From: Bin16 sp965206315
GTDB taxonomy: Bacteria > Chloroflexota > Dehalococcoidia > Lucifugimonadales > Australimonadaceae
Assembly (NCBI GenBank): GCA_965206315.1
Contig: OZ242210.1
Span: 2,232,001-2,296,000 of the forward strand
DNA length: 64,000 bases
Reading direction: 5' to 3'
Numbering within the stretch: the first letter of the stretch is position 1; each line of letters opens with the position of its first letter. Position numbers and translations under genes: made by a program. Shown here one piece after another: positions 57,592 to 64,000 of the stretch. The notes under the pieces are model-generated. The model had not been told where the DNA came from. It was given only the letters and a program-made list of their open reading frames with translations, and did no database searches.

Positions 57592-58460
57592 TACGCGAAG
57601 ATGGAGGTCACGATCTCCATCACGCTTGCCTGCGTCTCGTGGTCGTCGGTGAGGCCCCACACGATAGCGACCTCGCACGCCCTGCGCGGCGCGATGCCGT
57701 ACTCGATGAGTTTGCCCGCGTAGATGAGCAGGCGCGTGCTGACACCTTCCTGAAGGCCCTGTCCGATGAGGTTGCGTATCTTCTCGCCGAGCAGCGCCAA
57801 CTGCTGGGCGGTCGTGAGGTCGACGCCGCTCTCGTGCTGGATGATCGGCCCCTCGAGGTCGCGCGGCGGGAAGTCGAATTCGATGGCGATGAAGCGCTGG
57901 CGCGTCGAGTGCTTCAGGTCCTTCAGCGCGCTCTGATAGCCGGGGTTGTAGGAGATGACGAGCAGGAAGTTGGGGTGCGACTCCAGCACTTCGCCGATCT
58001 TCTCGATGTGGAGCAGGCGGCGGTGGTCGGAGAGCGGGTGGATGAGCACGGTGGTGTCCTTCCGCGCCTCGACGACCTCGTCGAGGTAGCAGATGCCGCC
58101 GTGCTTGACGGCGCGGGTGAGCGGGCCGTCTATCCAGCGTGTGCCTTCCGGTTCGAGCAGGTAGCGCCCGACCAGGTCGCTCGCGGTGAGGTCCTCGTGG
58201 CAGGCGACGGTGACGAGGGGAGACATCTGCTCGGCGCGCCCATCGCGCTTGCGGGCCTGGTTGAGGCGCCACGACATGTACTCGACGAAACGCGTCTTGC
58301 CGGAGCCGGTCGGTCCCTTGAGCAGGATAGGCACCCGTGTGGCGTAGGCTGCCTCGAAGATGTCGATCTCGTCGGCGACCTCCAGGTAGAAGGGCTCCTT
58401 ATCGACGAAGTACTCCTCGATGTTGTGCTGCTGATAGAGCTGGGTCGTCTGGTTTGCCAT
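57591..58460 (-). CDS. MoxR-type AAA+ ATPase, NorQ/CbbQ-like
   Basis: 289 residues. Walker A GPTGSGKT at 49-56, Walker B ICYLDE at 123-128, sensor region LLVISYNPGYQ, and an arginine finger region near STRQRF. The C-terminal part (LLIYAGKLIEYGI, RACEVAIVWGLTDD) matches the NorQ/CbbQ subgroup. It follows coaE by 8 bp and is coupled to NUDIX and norD downstream. It probably remodels a metalloenzyme with the vWA partner. The complex target is unknown. Confidence 0.92.
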   Translation of the reverse strand: MANQTTQLYQQHNIEEYFVDKEPFYLEVADEIDIFEAAYATRVPILLKGPTGSGKTRFVEYMSWRLNQARKRDGRAEQMSPLVTVACHEDLTASDLVGRYLLEPEGTRWIDGPLTRAVKHGGICYLDEVVEARKDTTVLIHPLSDHRRLLHIEKIGEVLESHPNFLLVISYNPGYQSALKDLKHSTRQRFIAIEFDFPPRDLEGPIIQHESGVDLTTAQQLALLGEKIRNLIGQGLQEGVSTRLLIYAGKLIEYGIAPRRACEVAIVWGLTDDHETQASVMEIVTSIFA

Positions 58461-58468
58461 GTGTCGCA

Positions 58469-59068
58469 CTACCTTACGGACAGGATTCTCTCTTCCCACA
58501 GTCCCTGAACGCGCGCCCGCAGGTCTTCCGGCGAGCCCGAGTTCTCGATGATAGCGTCTGCTCTGCTCAGCGCGGCCTCGGCCCCGCTCTGCGCCTCGGC
58601 TCGCCGCCGCACGTCTTCTGGAGCCAGCCCGCGCTTCTGCAGGCGTTCCAGCACCGTTGCGGGGGGCGCGGAGACGACCCACACCTCGTCAGCGAGGTCG
58701 TCCCACTTCGCCTGGTAGAGCAGTGCTGCGTCGATGACGACGGCGTGCTCGCCGTTCTGCCGGTGCTGCTCGATCGCCCGCGCCATCTGCTGACGGATGA
58801 GCGGGTGGATCGCGGCGTTCAGCCAGGCGAGCGCCTGGGGGTTGGCGAAAACGAGCTCCCCGAGCCGGGCGCGGTCTATCTCCTGATCGTCGTTCAGTAT
58901 GCCGCTGCTGAATATCTCGACGAGACGCCTCCAGCCGATGGTCCCTTTCGCATAGGCGCGGTGTCCCTCTGCGTCGGCGTCGATAACCACTGCGCCGAGG
59001 CTCGCAAGGATGCTCGCGGCCTCACTCTTGCCAGTGCCGATCCCGCCCGTCAGCCCGATGACCCGCAC
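58469..59068 (-). CDS. coaE: Dephospho-CoA kinase
   Basis: Last step of CoA synthesis: phosphorylation of dephospho-CoA at the 3' position. From the GTG at 59068 the chain is 199 residues, standard for CoaE. The P-loop GGIGTGKS is at 8-15, DADAEGHRAYA carries the conserved Asp pair, and VIDAALLYQAKW and the LxxR lid are visible. GGAGG sits 12 nt upstream, rather far. An extended -10 box at 59126-59134 lies 6 bp before an in-frame ATG at 59119, so a leaderless start there with a 17-residue extension is a real alternative. Confidence 0.92.
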   Translation of the reverse strand: MRVIGLTGGIGTGKSEAASILASLGAVVIDADAEGHRAYAKGTIGWRRLVEIFSSGILNDDQEIDRARLGELVFANPQALAWLNAAIHPLIRQQMARAIEQHRQNGEHAVVIDAALLYQAKWDDLADEVWVVSAPPATVLERLQKRGLAPEDVRRRAEAQSGAEAALSRADAIIENSGSPEDLRARVQGLWEERILSVR

Positions 59069-59125
59069 GTTGCCCCGGAGCCTCCGTTCCGCGCCGCACC
59101 CTCCCGGTGCATAGCGCAATGGTTG

Positions 59126-59134
59126 AGTTTAGCA
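59126..59134 (-). promoter_or_regulatory. Extended -10 box TGCTAAACT before coaE
   Basis: TGC-TAAACT on the minus strand ends 6 bp before the ATG at 59119 and 57 bp before the GTG at 59068. It bears on which coaE start is used. Confidence 0.45.
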
Positions 59135-59189
59135 TGCGCGAAAGCGTGCGTACACGTTAACAACCCGCCCCCTGTAGAATCCGGGGAAG

Positions 59190-61595
59190 ATGACGAACCT
59201 GCCGGACGTGCGGCCCGCTTCCGCGACGGGGCCTGAACTGCGCGAGCGGACGCTGGAGCTGCTGGAGTTTTCCCGCATCCGCGAGGCGCTGGCGAGCCAT
59301 ACGCGCACGCCGATGTCCCGCGAACGCGCGCTGGCGCTCACACCCGTCTACGACGCCGCGGCTGTCGCCGAACTGCAGCAGGAGACCGCCGAAGCCGCTC
59401 TGTTGCTCGACGAGTCCCCGTCGCTCTCACTTTCCAACGACCCCCGTCCTCTGGTCCAGCGCGCCGCGATGGGCGGCATGCTCCTCGGCAGCGAGCTGAT
59501 CGCCGTCGCCGACGGCCTCGACGCCGCCCGCTCGGCGAAGGCGCTCGGCGGCGCAGCCCGGTCGCGCTCTCCGCTCCTGCGGAGCCTCACGCGCAACATC
59601 GCCGACCTGCGTCCGCTGGAACGGGAACTGCGCTCGAAACTGACGCCCTCAGGCGAGGTGAAGGACGACGCCAGCCCGCTGCTGCGCCAGCTCCGCTCCG
59701 AGAGCCGCGACGCCTACCACCAGGCGGCGGGCGGTTTGCAGGCGTACGTCGACTCCGACCTCGGCGCCGAGGTGCTGCAGGACCGGCTCTACACGGTGCG
59801 CGGCGGCAGGCTCGTGCTGCCGGTGAAGGCCGACTTCAAGGGCAGGATGCCCGGCATCGTCCACGGCTCGTCCGACTCCGGCGCCACGCTCTTCATCGAG
59901 CCGTTCTCGAATGTGCACCGCACGAACCACTGGCGGGAGGCCGGCGATGCGGAGCAGGAGGAGGTGCGCCGTATCCTGCAGCGGCTCACGGTGAGCGTGG
60001 CGCGCCGTGCTGCGGAGACGATGCACGCGCTGGAGATGGTCGCGCGGCTGGACGCCGCGCTCGCGAAGGCCCGCTACGCCCGGACGTACCGGGGCGTGGC
60101 GGTGGGAGAGGGCGACGCCGTACGGCTCGTCGAGGCGCGCCACCCGTTGCTCGGCGCGGCGGTCCCCGTCTCGCTCGCGCTGGAACCGCCGGTGTCCGTG
60201 CTCGTCGTGACCGGCCCGAACACGGGCGGCAAGACCGTCGCGCTCAAAACGCTCGGTCTCATGGCGCTCATGCGGCAGAGCGGGCTGATGCTCCCGTGCT
60301 CGCCGCAGACGTCGCTGCCGCTCTTCGACGGCGTGTATGCCGACATCGGCGATCAGCAGAGCATCGAACACGCGGTCTCCACGTTCAGCTCGCATGTGAC
60401 GGCCATCGCCGGGATACTGGCGCACGCGACGCCGCGCTCGCTCGTGCTGTTCGACGAGCTCGGCACGTCGACGGACCCGGAGGAGGGCGCGGCGCTCGGC
60501 TGCGCGGTCGCGGCGCACCTCGCGGAGCAGGGTGTGCCGTGCGTCGTCACGACGCACCACCGTCCGCTGGCGGCGCTCGCCGAGGAGCACGAGGCGATGG
60601 AGAACGCCAGCGTGGAACTCGACCCGCAGACGCTCCGCCCCACCTACAAGCTGACGATGGGGCTGCCCGGCAGGAGCTACGCGATGGATATCGCGGCCCG
60701 GACGGGGCTGGACGCGCGCATCATCGAGGCCGCGCAGCAGCGGCTCGGCCCCGTGCACCGCGAGACCGAAGGGCTGCTGACGGCGATACGCTGGGAGCGC
60801 GCGCTTACGCGGGAGAAGCTCGACGAGGCGGAGGCGGAACGGGCGAGGGCAGCGGAGCTCTCGGCGGGACTCGCGAAGCAGGTCGAGGCGCTGGAGTCGG
60901 CGCAGGCGTCGGTCGTGGAAGAGGTGCGGGCCGAGTTGCGCCAGGAGGCGAACCGTGTCCGCGCGAAACTGCGGCAGGCCGAGTCCGCAGCGGAGTGGCA
61001 GACCTTCCGCGGCGAGCCGCCGCCTCCGCGCGTGATGGAAGCGGCGTCCGCGGACGTTGCGGACGTGCAGCGCGCGCTGCGCTCGCGGGTCTGGGGGAAA
61101 CGCGCTGCGTCAACTCCGACGGAGCGTAAGACGAAGCTCGCGGTTGGCGAGACGGTGGAGGTTGGCGCGCTGGGTATCAAGGGCTCGGTGCTGACCGAGC
61201 CCGACAACTCGGGGCGCGTGGAGGTGCTCGTGGGCTCGGCGCGGCTCCAGATGGACGTGTCGCGCCTGCGCCGTACGGGAGAGCCGGTCGAGGAGGAGCG
61301 AGGGCAGCGTTCCGCTCGTTCTGCCGTTTCGATCCCGCTCTCCACGCCTGCGCCCGGCATCGAACTGGACGTGCGGGGCGAGCGCGCCAACGAGGCGATC
61401 GAGCGGCTCGACGCCTACATCGACAGCGCCCTCGCCTATGGTCTTACACACGTTCGTATCGTGCACGGGAAGGGGACGGGCGCGCTCCGGAATGCGGTCT
61501 GGCGGCGGCTCGCGGACAGCAGCACGGTGGCGTCGTACGCATTCGCTCCCCGCGAACGAGGCGGAGACGGCGCAACCGAAGTGGAGCTTCGGTAG
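59190..61595 (+). CDS. mutS2: MutS2 (endonuclease/ribosome-rescue type) protein
   Basis: 801 residues with the core MutS clamp and ATPase, without the mismatch-recognition domain, and ending in a Smr nuclease domain. Walker A is at 342-349 (GPNTGGKT). The LFDELGTSTDPEEGAALGCAVAAHL block is the Walker B and signature region. The Smr domain, about 725-801, has GIELDVRGERANEA and HGKGTGALRNAVW. MutS2 suppresses homologous recombination in some bacteria and splits collided ribosomes in Bacillus. The start at 59190 follows GGGGAAG. It diverges from coaE. Confidence 0.95.
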   Translation: MTNLPDVRPASATGPELRERTLELLEFSRIREALASHTRTPMSRERALALTPVYDAAAVAELQQETAEAALLLDESPSLSLSNDPRPLVQRAAMGGMLLGSELIAVADGLDAARSAKALGGAARSRSPLLRSLTRNIADLRPLERELRSKLTPSGEVKDDASPLLRQLRSESRDAYHQAAGGLQAYVDSDLGAEVLQDRLYTVRGGRLVLPVKADFKGRMPGIVHGSSDSGATLFIEPFSNVHRTNHWREAGDAEQEEVRRILQRLTVSVARRAAETMHALEMVARLDAALAKARYARTYRGVAVGEGDAVRLVEARHPLLGAAVPVSLALEPPVSVLVVTGPNTGGKTVALKTLGLMALMRQSGLMLPCSPQTSLPLFDGVYADIGDQQSIEHAVSTFSSHVTAIAGILAHATPRSLVLFDELGTSTDPEEGAALGCAVAAHLAEQGVPCVVTTHHRPLAALAEEHEAMENASVELDPQTLRPTYKLTMGLPGRSYAMDIAARTGLDARIIEAAQQRLGPVHRETEGLLTAIRWERALTREKLDEAEAERARAAELSAGLAKQVEALESAQASVVEEVRAELRQEANRVRAKLRQAESAAEWQTFRGEPPPPRVMEAASADVADVQRALRSRVWGKRAASTPTERKTKLAVGETVEVGALGIKGSVLTEPDNSGRVEVLVGSARLQMDVSRLRRTGEPVEEERGQRSARSAVSIPLSTPAPGIELDVRGERANEAIERLDAYIDSALAYGLTHVRIVHGKGTGALRNAVWRRLADSSTVASYAFAPRERGGDGATEVELR

Positions 61596-61627
61596 GCCCA
61601 CGCAGCCTCACGGTTGCACAGCCACAC

Positions 61628-61636
61628 TGCTACACT
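61628..61636 (+). promoter_or_regulatory. Extended -10 box TGCTACACT before the small membrane protein
   Basis: TGC-TACACT lies 37 bp before the ATG at 61674. It agrees with the extended -10 pattern found elsewhere in the window. Confidence 0.4.
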
Positions 61637-61673
61637 TTGGAGCAGGCCGGGCGCCCGGTGGGAGGTGAACGAG

Positions 61674-61898
61674 ATGCAGACGGTGGGGTTGGGGCTGTTG
61701 CTGCTCGGGCTGGTTGGGCTGCTTGGCGTCGGGGTCTACTACGCGCTGGCCGAGCTGTTCGCTGCCGACGAGGTCCCGTTCCTGATAAGGCTCTCCATCG
61801 CCGCCGTCATCGTCGGGTTCGTCGTGCTGATGGCCTCGGTCGTCCGCGACCGGATACGCGAGAGCAAGAGCGAACGATTCGAGGAGGTTGACCGATGA
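61674..61898 (+). CDS. Small two-helix membrane protein
   Basis: 74 residues with two hydrophobic segments: VGLGLLLLGLVGLLGVGVYY and LIRLSIAAVIVGFVVLMASV. A charged C-terminus (RDRIRESKSERFEEVDR) follows. GGGAGGTGAACGAG precedes the ATG. The last codons overlap the start of the YbjQ-like gene (ATGA), so it is coupled to it. No family recognised; role in the membrane unknown. Confidence 0.75.
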   Translation: MQTVGLGLLLLGLVGLLGVGVYYALAELFAADEVPFLIRLSIAAVIVGFVVLMASVVRDRIRESKSERFEEVDR

Positions 61899-62218
61899 TC
61901 CTTGCCACGTCCGACTCAGTCCCGGGGAAGCGCATCACCGAAGTGAAAGGCCTCGTGCAGGGCAACACGATACGGGCGCGCAACATCGGGCGCGACATCG
62001 TCGCCGGCCTGCGCAACATCGTGGGCGGCGAGGTCACGGAGTACACGCGGCTCATGGCGGAGTCGCGCGAGCAGGCCATCATGCGGATGGTGGAACAGGC
62101 GGAGTCCATGGGCGCGAACGCCATCGTCGGGATGCGGTTCGTCACGTCCATGGTGATGCAGGGCGCGTCGGAGCTGCTGGCGTATGGCACCGCGGTCGTC
62201 GTGGAGGACGAAGGGTAG
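61895..62218 (+). CDS. YbjQ/UPF0145 family protein
   Basis: 107 residues. The YbjQ-type heavy-metal-binding-like fold is evident from TSDSVPGKRITEVKGLVQGNT, ARNIGRDIVAGLRNIVGGEV, and MGANAIVGMRF. The family is small, widespread and poorly characterised. Translation is coupled to the preceding membrane protein by ATGA, suggesting they act together. It converges with sufU across 3 bp. Confidence 0.9.
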   Translation: MILATSDSVPGKRITEVKGLVQGNTIRARNIGRDIVAGLRNIVGGEVTEYTRLMAESREQAIMRMVEQAESMGANAIVGMRFVTSMVMQGASELLAYGTAVVVEDEG

Positions 62219-62221
62219 GGC

Positions 62222-62683
62222 TCAGCCTGCCTGCGCCTTGCGGTAGTCGGCGATGGCGTCCTGGAGGGTCGTCCAGCCGAGCAGGGCGCACTTGATGCGG
62301 ATGGGGAACTCGCGCACGCCCTGGAGCGCCATGATGTCGCCGAGCGCGTCCTCTTCCTCTTCGGTGAGCTCGTCGCCCTGCATGATGCCCTTGAACGTCT
62401 GCACGAGCGCTTCCGCCTCCTCGATCGTATGGCCGCAGAGGTGGGTCGTGAGCATCGACGCCGACGCCTGGCTGATCGAGCAGCCCTCGCCTTCGAAGCC
62501 GGTCCCGCTGATGCGCCCGTCGCTGTCGAGGCTGACGGTCAATATCACCTGGTCGCCGCAGAACGGGTTGAATCCCGTCGACTGCAGGTCCGGCTCGAGG
62601 ATCAGGCCCTGGTTCCTCGGGCGTCTGTAGTGGTCCAGGATGATGTCCTTGTAGAGGTCATCGAGCCTGTCGGGCATCTGCAT
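62222..62683 (-). CDS. sufU: SufU-type Fe-S cluster scaffold/sulfur acceptor
   Basis: 153 residues. Metal/sulfur ligands Cys42, Asp44, Cys68 and Cys132 (NPFCGDQ, GEGCSISQAS, IKCALLGW) match SufU, which holds zinc and takes persulfide from SufS. The 20-odd-residue insertion typical of SufU relative to IscU is present (LTTHLCGHTIEEAEAL to DALGDIMALQG). It overlaps the sufS end by 26 bp if the first ATG (62683) is used, or 20 bp from 62677. It is the last gene of the sufD-sufS-sufU unit. Confidence 0.94.
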   Translation of the reverse strand: MQMPDRLDDLYKDIILDHYRRPRNQGLILEPDLQSTGFNPFCGDQVILTVSLDSDGRISGTGFEGEGCSISQASASMLTTHLCGHTIEEAEALVQTFKGIMQGDELTEEEEDALGDIMALQGVREFPIRIKCALLGWTTLQDAIADYRKAQAG

Positions 62684-63908
62684 CGCCGAAATACTCCATC
62701 GTCTGCCTGAGCGCGGAGATGAGCACGTCCACCTCCTGCTCCGTATTGTAGAGGTAGAAGCTCGCCCGCGCGGTCGCCGGGACGTGCAGTTTGCTGCGGA
62801 CGAGCGGCATCGCGCAGTGATGCCCGGCGCGTATCGCGACGCCGAAGCTGTCCAGCACCTGGCTGATGTCGTGCGGGTGGATGCCGCTCATGTAGAACGA
62901 GACGACGCCGCCGCGCACCGAGAGGTCGGTCGGGCCGTACGTCTCCACGTCCTCGAGTTCCCGGAATCGTTCGAGCGCGTAGCCGGTGAGCGCTATCTCG
63001 TGCTCGCGGACCTGCTCCATGCCGAGAGCGCTCAGGTAGTCGACCGCCGCGCCGAGCGCGATGGCGTCCGCGATGTTCGGCGTGCCCGCCTCGAACTTCA
63101 TCGGCGGGCGGTTCCACGTCGCGCTCTCGTACGTCACCTCCAGCACCATCTCGCCGCCGCGCAGGAACGGCTCGACCTCGTCCATGACGTCCGGTGAGAT
63201 ATAGAGCCCGCCGATGCCGGTGGGCCCTGCCATCTTGTGGCCGGAGAACGCCATGAAGTCGCAGCCCATCTCCTGCACGTCCACGGGCATGTGCGGGACG
63301 CTCTGCGCGGCGTCGACGAGTACGCGCGCGCCCACGCGATGCGCTGCCTCCGTTATCTCCTGCACCGGTGTGATGGTGCCGAGCACGTTGGACATGTGCG
63401 TGAGCGCCACGAGCCTCGTGTTGGGGCTCAGCAGTTCATCGAGGTCGGAGAGGTCGAGCGTGTAGTCCGCGCCGACGGCCATCAGTCGCAGCTCAGCGTC
63501 GTTCGTTTGTGCGACGTGCTGCCACGGCACGAGGTTGGAGTGGTGCTCCATCTCCGTTGTGACGATGCGGTCGCCCGCGCCGACGCGCTTCGCAGCCCAC
63601 GTGTGCGCGATGAGGTTGATCGCCTCCGTCGTGTTCCGCACGAAGACGACGTTCTCCGGAGAAGGCGCGTTGATGAACGCGGCGACCTTCTCGCGCGCCT
63701 CCTCGTAGGCCACGGTCGCTTCCATCGCGAGGGTGTGCGCGCCGCGGTGCACGTTCGCGTTGTACTGCTCGTAGTAGTCGACGAGCGCGGCGATGACGGA
63801 CGCGGGCTTCTGCGACGTGGCCGCGTTGTCCAGGTAGACCAGCGGCACGTTGTTGACCATGCGGTTGAGGATGGGGAAGTCCTTTCGCACCTGCGCGATG
63901 TCGTACAT
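62658..63908 (-). CDS. sufS: SufS-type cysteine desulfurase
   Basis: 416 residues of class II (group II) cysteine desulfurase. PLP Lys225 is in AFSGHKMAGPTG, the catalytic Cys365 in RAGHHCAMPLV on a short loop, and HGAHTL-like HRGAHTLAMEAT near the N-terminus. Start at the ATG 63908: its A is also the last base of the sufD TGA, so the genes touch. A start at 63929 would reach into sufD. It supplies sulfur to the SufU next door. Confidence 0.95.
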   Translation of the reverse strand: MYDIAQVRKDFPILNRMVNNVPLVYLDNAATSQKPASVIAALVDYYEQYNANVHRGAHTLAMEATVAYEEAREKVAAFINAPSPENVVFVRNTTEAINLIAHTWAAKRVGAGDRIVTTEMEHHSNLVPWQHVAQTNDAELRLMAVGADYTLDLSDLDELLSPNTRLVALTHMSNVLGTITPVQEITEAAHRVGARVLVDAAQSVPHMPVDVQEMGCDFMAFSGHKMAGPTGIGGLYISPDVMDEVEPFLRGGEMVLEVTYESATWNRPPMKFEAGTPNIADAIALGAAVDYLSALGMEQVREHEIALTGYALERFRELEDVETYGPTDLSVRGGVVSFYMSGIHPHDISQVLDSFGVAIRAGHHCAMPLVRSKLHVPATARASFYLYNTEQEVDVLISALRQTMEYFGDADARQAR

Positions 63909-64000
63909 CACTGGCTCCCGCTCAGGCACTCAGCGACGGCCTGCTCGACGTGCTGCCGCACCGCGCCGTCCTCTATCGCGTCCAGCACCTCGCTCACGAA
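63908..64000 (-). CDS. sufD: C-terminal end of SufD-like protein (5' part outside the window)
   Basis: The last 30 codons and a TGA enter from the right edge. The visible end (FVSEVLDAIEDGAVRQHVEQ then AVAECLSGSQ) resembles the C-terminus of SufB/SufD proteins, and the gene lies directly before sufS and sufU. Family assignment is mainly from position. SufD is part of the SufBCD scaffold complex. Confidence 0.6.
   Translation of the reverse strand, partial: FVSEVLDAIEDGAVRQHVEQAVAECLSGSQ

Noticed and set aside
1..64000. tRNA or rRNA genes
   Set aside because: Looked for cloverleaf-type T-arm words (GGTTCRANNC) and CCA-flanked stems in gaps; none had a matching acceptor stem.

Overview
The window is high-GC, almost fully coding bacterial chromosome. 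A sensible guess is Chloroflexota, near Dehalococcoidia or the SAR202 group. This rests on the gene mix (squalene-hopene cyclase, many CaiB-type CoA-transferases, acyl-CoA dehydrogenases and SDRs, several aromatic-ring genes, surface proteins with GWNLISFPG-type C-termini) and on intergenic repeats of the CGTCATTCCCGCGAAGGCGG type. It is an inference, since no rRNA gene is present. No tRNA, rRNA or CRISPR was found.

Layout. 1-2222: end of an unknown gene, then squalene-hopene cyclase (hopanoids). 2311-2776: a segment bounded by inverted repeats with a tiny membrane ORF, leading into a soluble kinase fused to a response regulator (2777-5155). 5188-9499: a substrate-binding-like protein, a BNR/Asp-box repeat protein, RidA, two RraA-like proteins and a 25-residue membrane peptide. 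9503-16849 (minus strand): exonuclease, AI-2E-type permease, YyaL-type thioredoxin protein, a phosphatidate cytidylyltransferase-like membrane protein, then speD-speB-cysteine desulfurase. 17117-23128: a 1437-residue surface protein, an IS30 element inserted in a palindromic repeat, and a mosaic of interspersed repeats. 23129-27403: ABC-F ATPase, a low-GC protein with a tandemly duplicated domain, and a non-coding stretch with hairpins. 27404-32780: cinA, repeats, a short lipoprotein, a second substrate-binding-like protein, and an ECF42-type sigma factor facing its DGPF partner. 32894-36211: an operon with siroheme sulfite reductase behind a cysteine-rich leader peptide. 36617-42251: class II aldolase, Rieske oxygenase, a DUF262/HNH protein, amidohydrolase and GYD protein. 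42340-52938: aminotransferases, a metzincin-like lipoprotein, SDR, DinB-like protein, two CaiB CoA-transferases and two acyl-CoA dehydrogenases. 52983-53622: a retropepsin-like protease with a small coupled partner. 53756-59119: coaE, norQ-like ATPase, NUDIX, norD-like vWA protein. 59190-64000: mutS2, a small membrane protein, a YbjQ-type protein, and sufD(partial)-sufS-sufU.

How the parts work together. Three themes recur: CoA-thioester and aromatic catabolism, sulfur and Fe-S metabolism (sulfite reductase, two cysteine desulfurases, SufU), and polyamine synthesis. The strongest regulatory find is upstream of the sulfite reductase: a probably leaderless 14-codon ORF ending in a Cys-Ala-Cys-Cys-Cys run, a hairpin over its stop codon, and an 11-bp stem just before the reductase ribosome binding site. 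It looks like a cysteine-sensing attenuator. A common extended -10 box (TGCTANNNT), often only about 6-10 nt before a start codon, suggests that leaderless transcripts are frequent here.
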